Positions 9,907-19,207 of a stretch of DNA of 64,000 nucleotides are shown piece by piece. The notes beneath the pieces are model-generated. The model searched no databases. It was given only the letters and a program-made list of their open reading frames with translations, and had not been told where the DNA came from. How positions within the stretch are numbered: the first letter of the stretch is position 1; each line of letters opens with the position of its first letter. The stretch is from Dehalococcoidia bacterium (lineage in GTDB: Bacteria; Chloroflexota; Dehalococcoidia; Lucifugimonadales; Lucifugimonadaceae), in assembly GCA_028285005.1 (NCBI GenBank), contig JANQQP010000009.1:1-64000 (forward strand), given 5' to 3'. The position numbers were made by a program, and so were the translations under genes.

Positions 9907-10475
9907 TCAGTTACGAAGTCGCCGTGGCCGCAATCAATGGCCTTCGCAACGAAGCAGTTTGCGTGACGACCATGACGCAGACGAAGTACTGGTACGCCGT
10001 CTCCGAACGGCCAGACCTCGATATCGGCATCTCGAATGGCATGAGCAAGGCGTCTTCACTCGCGCTCGGAATCGCTATCGGCGCGCCGGACCGCCCGGTG
10101 ATAGTCCTCGATGGCGACGGCTCGCTGCTGATGAACCTCGGCAGTCTGGTCACTATCGCCGGGCAGCAGCCTGCAAACCTTTACCACTTCGTCTTCGACA
10201 ACGGCATCTACGCCGTCACAGGCGGCCAGCCGTTACCAAACCCACAGGTCGACTACCCGGCCATGGCTATTGCATCGGGCTACGTCCAAGCCCACAGCTT
10301 CTCGGACGCCGGCGAATTGCAGGCGAAACTGCCTCAGATCATGCAGACTCCGGGCCCGGCTCTCATTCACGTATCAGTGATCGGCGAGCCCGCGGAAGAA
10401 GGCGTCGACCAGACCTGGGAATCGAACGCGAAGATGCCAGCGCAGATGCGAGCGCTGAAGCGGGCGCTTGAGTAG
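9903..10475 (+). CDS. sulfopyruvate/phosphonopyruvate decarboxylase-like beta subunit
   Basis: C-terminal (PP-domain) half of the ThDP decarboxylase, 190 residues. The Mg-ThDP motif GDGSLLMNLG begins near residue 70, and FDNGIYAVTGGQ is the conserved loop following it. Together with the preceding alpha subunit it should form one active site at the subunit interface. Split subunits are the arrangement seen in ComDE. It converges with the surface-protein gene on the minus strand, 21 bases away. Confidence 0.87.
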   Translation: MISYEVAVAAINGLRNEAVCVTTMTQTKYWYAVSERPDLDIGISNGMSKASSLALGIAIGAPDRPVIVLDGDGSLLMNLGSLVTIAGQQPANLYHFVFDNGIYAVTGGQPLPNPQVDYPAMAIASGYVQAHSFSDAGELQAKLPQIMQTPGPALIHVSVIGEPAEEGVDQTWESNAKMPAQMRALKRALE

Positions 10476-10496
10476 ATCTACCCGCTTGAAGCGCCG

Positions 10497-13082
10497 TTAG
10501 TTCTGCTGATCGCTGGGCTCTGCGCCGGATCTTCTCCGACGGGCGAGCACGACCAGTCCGACCATTCCCAGGCCGATCAGCGTGTAGTCACCACCGGCGG
10601 TGCCTGCGTGGCCCAACGGCAGTCCGCAGCCGTAAAGCGTGTAGGCAGGCTCTTCCTCGGTGCCGAGGTTCTCTCCTCCGCCACCCTCGCCTGAGCCGTC
10701 GCCGTCCCTGATCGCCTGCACGGTCGCCTCGACATCCACCTCTGGAGTCGGCGTTGGCGGTTCGTCAGGGTCGGGAGTCTCTTCGGGTTCCGGCTCGGGA
10801 ATCTCCGTTGCCTCGGGTTCCGGCTCCTCGGTCGCCTCGGGATCCGGAGCGGGCACCTCGGTCGGTTCTACTGGCTCAGGGGTCGGTGTCCCGATCAACT
10901 CCGATGGCGGTGTTGCGCCCGGTTCTTCAACCTCAACTGTCGGTTCGGGCGTCGGCTCTTCAGTTGGAACCGGCGTCGGTGTTGGAGGCGGTTCCACGAT
11001 GAAGCGCAGCACGGGCGGCGCATGGATATTGCCGGCGTCGTCGCGAGACTGGATCGTGAACTCGTGCGCCCCGGGTGTGAGCGAACCTGGCTGATATGTC
11101 CAGGAGCTCGCCGTCGTGGCCTTCATCTGCGCAGTCACATCGAAGCCGTCAAGCTTGGCGCTGATTACGGTTACCGAAGCGTGTGTGTCGCCAGCGTACT
11201 CGGAGGCCTCGTCAGCGTACGAAACGGTGATCACAGGGTCCACGACCGTCACGATGTCGTTCGCAGCCGGGAGGATGGTCGGCATCTTGATCTGCCGGTC
11301 CAACTCGAACAGATGCGCGTTCGCAGGCCAGGTCGGCTCTTCGCGCCGCACGCCGCCATGTGCCCTGTTGCCGAGCCTGTCGAACCCGGCGATCTCGACG
11401 TTCTTAACGCCATCGCCGTCTGCAGCGCCTGTTAGCAGACCGTCGTCGATCTCGATGACCCACTCGCGCTCATTCTCCGTTGCAATCATTGCTCCGAACG
11501 TCACGCCATTGATCTCAACCGTGGGCAACGTCGCAAGCGTCTCAGGCGATCGAGAAGTGATCGTCAGCCTGTTGCGAGTGATCACAGTGTCGAAATCTAC
11601 TTCGAGGGTCGGTCCGAGGCGGTCCACCACCTGGAATACGGTCTTCTCCGAGTTCATTCCAAGTAGATCCGTCACGGCCCCCGCCAAAACCTGCATCGGC
11701 TCGGCGATGCTCGACAGGTCTTCGTACTCCAGGAATACGGTAGATGGCAAGTCCGTATAGACCGTGGCGTCAACAGCCGGTTTGCTGCCTGACAGGAATC
11801 GCCCTGCAACGACCGAGGCTGGATCAACTTCCTCACTGAAGTTCACGCGGATCCGGTTCGGTTGGTTCGTCAGAGCGAGGTCGTTCGCATCGTCATAGTC
11901 ATCGCCGAGTAGGACTTCGATTACCTGTGGTGGCACCGTATCGATATCGAAAGTGTGGTTCTGGTTGCCTGCAGCTGTGCTCGAGTCGGTTTGCCCGACA
12001 TTGCCCGCGATGTCGGTTGCCGTTGCCAGCCAGGTCACCTTGCCGTCGCTCAATCCGGTGAAAAATGTGAACGCTGCCCAGCCGTTGTTGATCTCGGAAG
12101 AGAAGTCGCTAGAGGCCGGAATCACCTCACCTGTGCCGTTGAATAGTCCATCCCGATTGATATCGACGCTGAAGTTGATCTTCGAAAGCTGAACACCGGA
12201 GTTTGAGTCGGTCACATCGACGCTCACCCAGTTCTGAGCGTTACTCGTCGTTGCTCCATTTGGCAGTTGCGTGACGGTCAAGACTGGTGGCGTGGTGTCA
12301 ATGATTACCGCGTCGCTCACGAGGGTCTGAGGGTCCGTGTCGGTGTACTCGACCGTCGCCACACCGTTGTCCGCAACCTTGATCACGGGTCTCGTCGCCG
12401 CGGTAGGCACTCCGATGTTGGTCGTGGATGTAGCTGTTCCAGTTACGAAGGTCGCCGTGTAGATGTTTGTGGACGCAGCTGTCTCCTGCAACGTCATCAC
12501 AAAGCCGTCGATATCGGATGAGCTACGCACCTCCACCGTTGTGGTGTCAATGACGTCGTGCCGGTAGGTGACGGTGAAGCCGGTCGGAGAGCCTGTGTTG
12601 AAGAACTGGGTGATGGCGAAAGTGCCGTTCTGGGTGTTCACCCAGTCCACACTGACGTTGGACAAGGTCGTCAGGATGTCATCGCCGTTTACTGTGCCAT
12701 CGCCATTCAGGTCTGCAACGGGACTGTTCTTCACACGGTAGATGTGCTGCTGGCCTGCGTTGCCTGCGGGCATCGAGTACAGATTGCCAGTGAAATCGGT
12801 CGCTTCTAGCTCGTTCAGGACCGTGGTCGCTGGGCTTTCGTCGTCGACCACGACCGTGATCGTCTTACCCGAATTGGCGAATGCAGGAGCGACGGTTAGC
12901 GTCCCGGTCTCATCACCGGAAACCACCTCGACGCTGGGTGCGAACAGTCCCTGAGCGAGTACGGCGGTCGCCAGGAGCGCCAGTGCCAGGACTCGGACGC
13001 GAACCGGCCCCACGGGCGATTGCGCACGCGCGAGTTGAGATAGACGAAGTCCCGCTGGAACACGGAGCCTGGCGATGTCCAT
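10497..13082 (-). CDS. secreted surface protein with Ig-like/cadherin-like repeats and C-terminal anchor
   Basis: 861-residue exported protein of unknown role. It has a signal peptide (hydrophobic about 30-48) and several beta-sandwich repeats of bacterial Ig/adhesin type, including FSEEVDPASV and a C-terminal HEFTIQSRDDAGNIH segment. A lone dockerin-like calcium loop (DLNGDGTVNGDD) lies near residue 120. A Pro/Glu/Thr-rich stalk (about 700-800) leads to YGCGLPLG, a membrane helix and RRRR, followed by a short tail. The tail resembles C-terminal sorting signals of MYXO-CTERM type (Cys, helix, Arg cluster). A cell-surface location is inferred. Confidence 0.7.
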   Translation of the reverse strand: MDIARLRVPAGLRLSQLARAQSPVGPVRVRVLALALLATAVLAQGLFAPSVEVVSGDETGTLTVAPAFANSGKTITVVVDDESPATTVLNELEATDFTGNLYSMPAGNAGQQHIYRVKNSPVADLNGDGTVNGDDILTTLSNVSVDWVNTQNGTFAITQFFNTGSPTGFTVTYRHDVIDTTTVEVRSSSDIDGFVMTLQETAASTNIYTATFVTGTATSTTNIGVPTAATRPVIKVADNGVATVEYTDTDPQTLVSDAVIIDTTPPVLTVTQLPNGATTSNAQNWVSVDVTDSNSGVQLSKINFSVDINRDGLFNGTGEVIPASSDFSSEINNGWAAFTFFTGLSDGKVTWLATATDIAGNVGQTDSSTAAGNQNHTFDIDTVPPQVIEVLLGDDYDDANDLALTNQPNRIRVNFSEEVDPASVVAGRFLSGSKPAVDATVYTDLPSTVFLEYEDLSSIAEPMQVLAGAVTDLLGMNSEKTVFQVVDRLGPTLEVDFDTVITRNRLTITSRSPETLATLPTVEINGVTFGAMIATENEREWVIEIDDGLLTGAADGDGVKNVEIAGFDRLGNRAHGGVRREEPTWPANAHLFELDRQIKMPTILPAANDIVTVVDPVITVSYADEASEYAGDTHASVTVISAKLDGFDVTAQMKATTASSWTYQPGSLTPGAHEFTIQSRDDAGNIHAPPVLRFIVEPPPTPTPVPTEEPTPEPTVEVEEPGATPPSELIGTPTPEPVEPTEVPAPDPEATEEPEPEATEIPEPEPEETPDPDEPPTPTPEVDVEATVQAIRDGDGSGEGGGGENLGTEEEPAYTLYGCGLPLGHAGTAGGDYTLIGLGMVGLVVLARRRRSGAEPSDQQN

Positions 13083-13255
13083 ACTTGAACTGTAGGTGCG
13101 GGCAGTTCAAATCGTATGAGGAAGCGCCGCCACAGGACCGGTCAGCCACGCCATGCGGTCAGTCCGTGAGACTACCTGCGGATTCGCCAGATCAAATTGT
13201 GTGGCAGACACCGCGCTTTTTCGGACTTTACGGGCATCCTGTAGCTCCGGTCTGG

Positions 13256-14041
13256 CTACATACCGGCTCCGCCATCGACGGTGATCATGGAACCTGTCAC
13301 CATCGCCGCCTCATCTGTCGCCGCAAACAGGAAGGCGTTCGCAATGTCGTCCGGCGTCTGTAGCCTGCCGAGTGGAGTGCCCGATAGGCGGCGGTTGAAG
13401 TTGTCTGGATTGTCGATGCTCGTCGACCAGTCGTTCGGACTATGCGGGTTGTTGCCTCGGATAAACGGAGTGTCGACGTGCCCCGGCGAGATGATGACGC
13501 AGCGGACGTTGTCTTTCGCGTACGAGTGCGCCGCCGATCTCGTCAGACCCACCATTCCCATCTTCTGGGCTGCGTAGGCCGGACTTCCGCCGCCCGGCCT
13601 GATCGCCGCCAGCGAGCCCATGTTCAGGATTACTCCTTGCCCGGCCTTCCGCATTGACGGCACCACGGCCTTGATGCCCAGGAAAGCGCCGGTTAGACCG
13701 ATATCCATGATGGTGCGCCACTGCTCTTCGGTCTGTTCTTCGAATCCGACCCGGAAGTTGGCGCCTGCGTTGTTGCAGAGGACGGAAACCGGCCCAAAGA
13801 TCGATTCGGTCTGATCCACGACCTCGGCCCAGCGGTCAGCCTGCCTCACGTCCAGCTGAGCTGCGATCGCCTTGCCGCCAGAAGCCTCAATCTCCTTGAC
13901 CAGAGCCTGAGCTGCGTCGAGATTCACATCCGCCACGCAGACAGCCGCGCCCTCGGCAGCGAACCTGCGGGACTGCGCTCCACCCATCGCTCCACCGCCG
14001 CCGGTGATGATCGCCACTTTGCCTTCGAGTCTTCCGGTCAA
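13256..14041 (-). CDS. short-chain dehydrogenase/reductase (classical SDR)
   Basis: NAD(P)-dependent oxidoreductase of 261 residues. The cofactor motif GGGGAMG is at residues 14-20, the NNAG motif at about 90-93, and the catalytic triad is Ser143, Tyr156 and Lys160 (YAAQK). Asp38 after the second beta strand favours NAD. The start is TTG, supported by AAGGAG six bases upstream. The substrate is unknown. Adjacent enolase-superfamily and lactonase genes suggest sugar-acid or polyol catabolism (inference). Confidence 0.92.
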   Translation of the reverse strand: MTGRLEGKVAIITGGGGAMGGAQSRRFAAEGAAVCVADVNLDAAQALVKEIEASGGKAIAAQLDVRQADRWAEVVDQTESIFGPVSVLCNNAGANFRVGFEEQTEEQWRTIMDIGLTGAFLGIKAVVPSMRKAGQGVILNMGSLAAIRPGGGSPAYAAQKMGMVGLTRSAAHSYAKDNVRCVIISPGHVDTPFIRGNNPHSPNDWSTSIDNPDNFNRRLSGTPLGRLQTPDDIANAFLFAATDEAAMVTGSMITVDGGAGM

Positions 14042-14165
14042 GTTGTGCTCCTTAGCTTTGGAAGTGACTGCTTGTCTCTCCTTCTCGTGCCTGCGGAGAG
14101 GACTCAGTGAAGGTGCTTTCTTCTCCCACCCTCGCAGGGAGAGAATCAGAGGTGGGTCAGAAGCC

Positions 14166-14246
14166 TGTCATTCTGAACTTGATTCAGAATCTCTCGTTCG
14201 GCCAATGAACAGCGGTCAGATCTCTCCGCTACGGTCGGGATGACAC
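14166..14246. repeat. second copy of the GTCATTCTGAACTTG palindromic repeat
   Basis: Nearly identical to 170-250. It shares the left part beginning GTCATTCTGAACTTGATTC and the right part ending CTACGGTCGGGATGACAC, with a more variable middle. It sits between the SDR and dehydratase genes, with a degraded CCCTCGCAGGGAG hairpin just before it at about 14127-14145. The unit is non-coding and is interpreted as a REP/MITE-like element. Confidence 0.75.
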
Positions 14247-14282
14247 ATGAGCCTGTCCCACCACTGAATCCGTACCATCTGT

Positions 14283-15425
14283 TTACATCAACGCAATCGA
14301 TCCGTCCGGCCGCCTGGCCTTCTCGCCGTCCCCGGCTTCGTACGGATGTTTCTCCATCTCCTCGACGACGATATCTGTGCCGAGCCCCGGCTCTTCTGGT
14401 GGGATGAAGTAGCCGTCCTTCAGCTCTGATATCCGAGTCACGATCTTCTCCTTGAACGTGCCCGTTTCGGGAGCGAACTCGTTCATGTCCCAACTCGGAG
14501 TTGCGGTTGCGATATGTGTCAGCGCCATATTCGCTATCGGTCCCAGGAAGTGATGCGGTAGAACTCGCTGGTGAAAGCTCTCGGCGACGGCTGCGATCTT
14601 CTTACAGTGAGTGAAACCACCTGCCAGCCCGATATCCGGCTTCAGGAACTGAACTCCCGGCTGTTGGCAGTACTCCCTGAACTCCCACAGCGTGTTGTTC
14701 CGCTCGCCAACAGCAAGCGGCAGGTTCAACTTCTTTCCGACATCGCCCATCGAAAGCACGCTGTCCGGCGCTATCGGGTCCTCGAAGAAGTAGGGCAGGA
14801 ACCGCTCGATTTGTTGGGCGAACACGATGGCATTTGCCGGGTTCATGTTGCGATGAATCTCGATTCCGATGTCGAAATCCCAGCCAACTGCTTCACGCAC
14901 TGCCTCGACGATCTGTGTGTTCTGGCGGATCAGATCGCCGTGAGAAAGCTCGCCCCAGTCTGGTGGAAATGGTGTCATCTTCAGCGCAGTAAAGCCGTCG
15001 TCCTTCGCCTGCTTAGCCGCTCTTGCGAAGCCTTCGGGACTGTCCAGCGGTCCGTACGGGCCATATGAACCCAGCAGCACGATCGCTCTCACGCGGTCCC
15101 TGTACTTGCCTCCAAGCAGGTCCCAGACAGGCGCGCCCAGCCGCTTGCCCTTGATGTCCCACAACGCCATGTCGATGGCCGACATCACCGCCGTCAGCGC
15201 CGGGCTGCGGAAGCTGTACTTCCGGTAGACCTGGTTCCAGATGCGATCGACATCCCGAGGGTCCATGCCCCGGATATCCTCCATGACCCGGTGCGCAATC
15301 ACCTCGGTGGCGTCCGCAAAGCTCCAGAAGTTGCCTTCGCCCACGCCGTAGGTGCCGTCGTCGCAGGTCACCCGCACCGTCAGCCATTTCGAAACCAACC
15401 AGGTCTCGATCTTCTCTATCTGCAT
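14283..15425 (-). CDS. enolase-superfamily sugar-acid dehydratase (mandelate racemase/muconate lactonizing type)
   Basis: 380 residues from ATG 15425; the frame is open further upstream, but the family N-terminus starts at MQIEKIETWL. Metal ligands can be placed at Glu189, Glu215 (FEDP) and Glu241 (GER). His191 (EIHRN) and His291 are candidate acid/base residues. This pattern resembles galactonate/mannonate dehydratases, which dehydrate aldonic acids to 2-keto-3-deoxy acids. The substrate is not resolved. It is transcribed in the same direction as the SDR but is separated from it by repeats. Confidence 0.85.
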   Translation of the reverse strand: MQIEKIETWLVSKWLTVRVTCDDGTYGVGEGNFWSFADATEVIAHRVMEDIRGMDPRDVDRIWNQVYRKYSFRSPALTAVMSAIDMALWDIKGKRLGAPVWDLLGGKYRDRVRAIVLLGSYGPYGPLDSPEGFARAAKQAKDDGFTALKMTPFPPDWGELSHGDLIRQNTQIVEAVREAVGWDFDIGIEIHRNMNPANAIVFAQQIERFLPYFFEDPIAPDSVLSMGDVGKKLNLPLAVGERNNTLWEFREYCQQPGVQFLKPDIGLAGGFTHCKKIAAVAESFHQRVLPHHFLGPIANMALTHIATATPSWDMNEFAPETGTFKEKIVTRISELKDGYFIPPEEPGLGTDIVVEEMEKHPYEAGDGEKARRPDGSIALM

Positions 15426-15577
15426 TTTTCTTCCTGTAGCTGCTGCCAACTGCCGTCTGGCAGCAGGGCAGTGGCTCGCTCGTTTTGCTGCGGCGAAATG
15501 TAACACCGCAGCGAGGTCCGACGAGCAACCTAACCTCACGATTCTCTGGACGCACAAAGAGGGACGCGCAAAAGAAA

Positions 15578-15606
15578 ACCTCCGCTCGCACATCGCAAGC
15601 GGAGGT
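15578..15606 (-). terminator. intrinsic terminator after the VOC gene
   Basis: A perfect 9-bp stem (ACCTCCGCT 15578-15586 with AGCGGAGGT 15598-15606) with an 11-base loop. Read on the minus strand it is followed by TTTTCTTTT. It lies 36 bases beyond the stop codon of the VOC gene and so terminates that transcript. Confidence 0.8.
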
Positions 15607-15641
15607 CAATCCAACTGGAAACTGAGCGAACTGAGCCCTCG

Positions 15642-16427
15642 CTACGGAGCCACTTCGTTCATCTTGATGACAGAGAACATCGCTCCCTGCGGGTCGGTCA
15701 GGCCGGCAAAGCGTCCGACCGGCGTGTCCATCGGCGGCACCATGATCTTGCCACCCAGCGACTCCGCCTTCGCAGCCGTCGAGTCTGCGTCATCGACCGA
15801 GAAGTAGTTAACCCAGACGTTCGGCATCTGGCCCATCTCAGGCGACTTCGGCATGAACCCGCCGACCGGCTTCTCGTCCACCATGATCATCGTGTACGGG
15901 AACGGCTCGGTCTGGCTGACAACGCCCACTCCGAGGACCTCCTCGAAGAACTTTCCGGCCTTGTCGACATCGTCGGTTATGAGCTCGGACCAAACAAACG
16001 CGCCCGGCTCGTTCACGATCTCCGCCCCGATGTGCGCTTTCGGCTGCCAGAACGCAATCACTCCGCCGGTCGGGTCGGCGGCCACGCCCATCCTGCCTGA
16101 CTCAAACACATCGAACGGCTCCATGAAGACCTGTCCGCCGGCCCCGGCAACCTTGCCTATGACCGCGTCCACGTCGTCAACCGTGATGTAGGTCGTCCAG
16201 TGCGGCGGAATGCCCTGCGAAGCCTCCTCCGGCCGTTGCGTGTAGACAGCCGCTGCAGACTTGCCCTTCAGCTGCCCCATCGAGTAGAAGCTGCCGTCGC
16301 CCATGTCATTGTCGTCCCAGTTCCACCCAAACAGACTCCCGTAGAAGCTCTTGGCACCGTCCTGGTCGCTGGTCCCGAGGTCCACCCATGACGGCGTCCC
16401 CTGCTTATAGCCTGTCCGAAGTCCCAT
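15642..16427 (-). CDS. two-domain VOC (glyoxalase/bleomycin-resistance fold) protein
   Basis: 261 residues from ATG 16427, chosen because AGGAGG lies eight bases upstream and the VOC fold begins directly after it. There are two VOC modules: about 1-125 (PSWVDLGTSDQDGAKSFYGSLFGW) and about 130-261 (FVWSELITDDVDKAGKFFEEVLG). The family resembles proteins annotated as hydroxylase or 27-kDa antigen-like VOC proteins. The reaction is unknown; metal ligands cannot be assigned with confidence. It appears monocistronic, with its own terminator. Confidence 0.85.
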   Translation of the reverse strand: MGLRTGYKQGTPSWVDLGTSDQDGAKSFYGSLFGWNWDDNDMGDGSFYSMGQLKGKSAAAVYTQRPEEASQGIPPHWTTYITVDDVDAVIGKVAGAGGQVFMEPFDVFESGRMGVAADPTGGVIAFWQPKAHIGAEIVNEPGAFVWSELITDDVDKAGKFFEEVLGVGVVSQTEPFPYTMIMVDEKPVGGFMPKSPEMGQMPNVWVNYFSVDDADSTAAKAESLGGKIMVPPMDTPVGRFAGLTDPQGAMFSVIKMNEVAP

Positions 16428-16670
16428 CTGAACATCCTCCTGTGATCTTGTGGAATGCCCTGCGTCCGTGCCGAAGCGGTCAGTTCGCCGCTCCACCCTG
16501 GACACCAGTCTGCCCATACGACGGATACCGGCTGGCGATTTCGACAACTGCGACAAAAGTTGGTCGAATCCCGTGTCTGCGGTGGCCGTCCGTGCTTATC
16601 TCGTGCGTATTCGGCGCAAGGTAGCAGATACTGGTATTCGAACCGCTCTGCATGTCACGGTAGTGAGGGA

Positions 16671-17921
16671 TTACTCGCCGAATGCGTAGATGAAGCCGTC
16701 GTGCGAGCCGAAGTACAACCTGCCGTCGACGACTGCAGGCGACGTCCACACGAGGTTTCCTGCTTCAACCGTCCACAGGATGTCCGCCTCCATGCGGTCG
16801 AGCGCGTACACCTTGCCGTCGCTCGAGCCCATGTATAGCTCGTCGCCGGCCACAGCGGCGCTTGAAAGGATGTCGCCACCGAGGAAAACGCGCCAGATCG
16901 GCTGGCCGTTGAACAGGTTCAGGCCGTGAAGAAACCCGCTGCGAGAGCCGATGTACAGCCAGCCGTCATCGGTGGCCGTCGGGGAGGCGAACACCGGCGC
17001 TTCGGTGTTGAGCCGCCAGATCAGCCGACCGGTTGCAGACTCATAGGCGTAGGTGAAGCCGTCGTCAGAGCCCACCACGACCACGTCGAATGCAACGACT
17101 GGTGAGGAGAACACCGAATCGCCTGTCTCGGCAGTCCAGCGTTCCTCTCCAGTCTCCGCATCCAGCGAGTAGACGACGCCGTCCGTTGACCCGATGTACA
17201 GCGCGCCGTTCACGATGTTTGGCGATGAGAGGATGCCACCGCCTGTTGGAAAGCTCCATATGAGGTCGCCAGTTTCGGCATTCAGCGCGTAGATATTGTT
17301 GTCGAAAGCGCCGAAGTAGACCTTGCCGTCAACCACTGCTGGCGACGACTGCTGGCCGCCGGGTCCCAGCTGAAACCGCCACCTCTCCTTACCGGTCTGC
17401 GCATCCACCGCGTAGAAGAGGTTGTCGTCAGCTCCGAAGTAGACGAGACCGCCCACGACAGAAGGTGACGCTCTGAGCAGCCCGCCGACAGGGAAGCGCC
17501 ACAGCTCCTCTCCGGTGTTTGCATTCAGCGCGAACAGCGCGTTCGAGAATGAACCGGCGTACAGCACTCCGTCGACGACCGCAGGCGAGGACTCCACGAT
17601 GCCGCCAGTATCGAAGCTCCAGAGCAGCTCGGGTTCAGGCGGCACCGGGACGCCATCGGGGTTTCCAGTGTTGAAAGGCCCGAACCGAAAGGCCGGCCAG
17701 TCCGCAGGAGCGTCCTCGCCGGTCTGCGTCTCGACCGGCGCTGCGGTTGGCGTTGCGTCTGGCGTTGGAGTGGCCGGAAGTGCGGTGGCGGTGGGAGTCA
17801 GGTCGATGGTTGGCTGCTGAGCCCGCGTGGGCTCGGCCGCCCCCGACGAACACGCTATTGCCAGCAACGCTGTCGCGAACAACGGGAACATCCAGAGTTT
17901 TTGAGAGATCGCCAGCGCCAC
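16671..17921 (-). CDS. PQQ-like beta-propeller lipoprotein
   Basis: 416 residues. A type II signal peptide ends in the lipobox LLAIAC (Cys24), followed by a Thr/Pro-rich linker (about 30-75). The rest is seven to eight repeats of about 40 residues of the form VVDGxxYxGSxDxxxYALxxxTGxxxW, as in PQQ-like propellers. The repeats lack a clear redox-enzyme catalytic set, so a scaffold or ligand-binding role outside the membrane is more likely than a quinoprotein dehydrogenase. It is similar in architecture to BamB, but without the genomic context of an outer-membrane machine. Confidence 0.88.
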   Translation of the reverse strand: MALAISQKLWMFPLFATALLAIACSSGAAEPTRAQQPTIDLTPTATALPATPTPDATPTAAPVETQTGEDAPADWPAFRFGPFNTGNPDGVPVPPEPELLWSFDTGGIVESSPAVVDGVLYAGSFSNALFALNANTGEELWRFPVGGLLRASPSVVGGLVYFGADDNLFYAVDAQTGKERWRFQLGPGGQQSSPAVVDGKVYFGAFDNNIYALNAETGDLIWSFPTGGGILSSPNIVNGALYIGSTDGVVYSLDAETGEERWTAETGDSVFSSPVVAFDVVVVGSDDGFTYAYESATGRLIWRLNTEAPVFASPTATDDGWLYIGSRSGFLHGLNLFNGQPIWRVFLGGDILSSAAVAGDELYMGSSDGKVYALDRMEADILWTVEAGNLVWTSPAVVDGRLYFGSHDGFIYAFGE

Positions 17922-18035
17922 ACCCCATATTCAAAGACGCACGAAACTGTCTGGTGCTTCTTACGACCGCTTAACGTTCGTGGACGCAGTGATCGCCACC
18001 GTCATCGCGAGAGTCGTCATACCAGGTGCATGAGT

Positions 18036-18213
18036 TGTCATCCCGACCGAAGCGGAGGGATCTGGCCAGTCATTCTCGACAACCTGCGACCTCAAAGACA
18101 ACCCTTGGGACTCGTACCATCGGCGACTGCAGACGACATCCCGCGCGGTCTGTCCGAACGACTGCTGCCACATGTGAGCCCAGTCAGATCCCTCCGCTTC
18201 CGTCGGGATGACA
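18036..18213. mobile_element. MITE-like element with 28-bp terminal inverted repeats
   Basis: The 302-base gap between the propeller and SMP-30 genes holds this roughly 180-bp unit. Its left arm (about 18037-18064, GTCATCCCGACCGAAGCGGA start) is the inverse complement of its right arm (about 18185-18212) with a single mismatch. The arm is related to the right end of the repeats at 170-250 and 14166-14246. No transposase frame lies inside, so it would need an enzyme supplied elsewhere (inference). Nothing else is seen in the gap. Confidence 0.6.
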
Positions 18214-18223
18214 GACACCGCAG

Positions 18224-19120
18224 CTAGTACTTCCGTGCCGGATACGCCAGATGTCCCGTCATGCCAGCGGCTGTCACCCGGTACACAAAACCGGTCACGA
18301 ACGTCACATAGAGATCACCTAGTGATCCGCCGCCGAAGGTGCAGTTGGTTGGCGACTCCGCGGGCGTGCGGTGTGTCGACCTCACTAGGCCTGAAGGCTC
18401 AATCACGTAGATCATCGAGCCGGGGCCTGAGTCCGGACTGCCGGCCGTAGCCACAATCAGCCCGTCGGTTGTCAGCGTCATGCCGTCGATGCCCCGGCTC
18501 TCGCCAAAGCTGTAGACCTGCTGGCCGGGGCCAAGTGTGCCGTTATCCAGCACCGGATACGCTCGCAGCTCCCGTTTCACGCCATCGGCATGCGGACTCT
18601 CTGCAACATAGAGCGTCTTCTCATCTCGAGACAGCAGCACACCGTTTGGCTTAGTCGTGTCGAATGTCACTCGCGTCACGCTCCACGCCCCGCCGAAGCT
18701 GTGCTCAGCCATGTAGACCGACTCATGCGGCAGGTTATTAGCGTTCGAGCTGTAGTTCGGGTCCGAGAAGTAGACGCGGCCTGCCGACGAAACGGCGAGG
18801 TCGTTCGGCCAGTTCAGCGTCTCGCCGTTGAACGCGTCCGCAATAACCTGCGGCTCTGCGTTCGGGTCCTCGACATCCACCTTCGTCACACGATGAGCGT
18901 CGCCCTCGCACGCCCACAGTCCGCCCGACCTGTCGAAAGTCATGCCGTTCGCAGCGCCAGTCTTGCTGCGCCAGATGGTCGAATCGCCAGTCTTCGGGTC
19001 CCACCTGAACGTCGTATGTGCCGCGCACTCGTTGTAGAGCAGACCGGACCCGTCCCAAACCGGACCCTCAGTCAGGCTCTTGTGGCTGGCGATCTGCTCC
19101 CAGTTCCATTCGTCGGTCAA
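18224..19120 (-). CDS. SMP-30/gluconolactonase family protein
   Basis: 298 residues from TTG 19120, which follows AAGGAC and aligns with the start of the paralogue at 20355-21230. It is a six-bladed propeller lactonase. Conserved features include LTEGPVWDG (metal-binding Glu), WPNDLAVSSAGRVYFSDPNY (Asn/Asp ligands) and GIDGMTLTTDG. The reaction expected for the family is hydrolysis of aldonolactones. It could feed the dehydratase at 14283-15425 (inference). Confidence 0.88.
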   Translation of the reverse strand: MTDEWNWEQIASHKSLTEGPVWDGSGLLYNECAAHTTFRWDPKTGDSTIWRSKTGAANGMTFDRSGGLWACEGDAHRVTKVDVEDPNAEPQVIADAFNGETLNWPNDLAVSSAGRVYFSDPNYSSNANNLPHESVYMAEHSFGGAWSVTRVTFDTTKPNGVLLSRDEKTLYVAESPHADGVKRELRAYPVLDNGTLGPGQQVYSFGESRGIDGMTLTTDGLIVATAGSPDSGPGSMIYVIEPSGLVRSTHRTPAESPTNCTFGGGSLGDLYVTFVTGFVYRVTAAGMTGHLAYPARKY

Positions 19121-19207
19121 GGCGTTCCGTCCTTTAGCAGTGGGATTCGAAATAGACGGATGACATCCTAACGGCACGATCTGATCGCAGCCAGTTGTTG
19201 ATACGGC

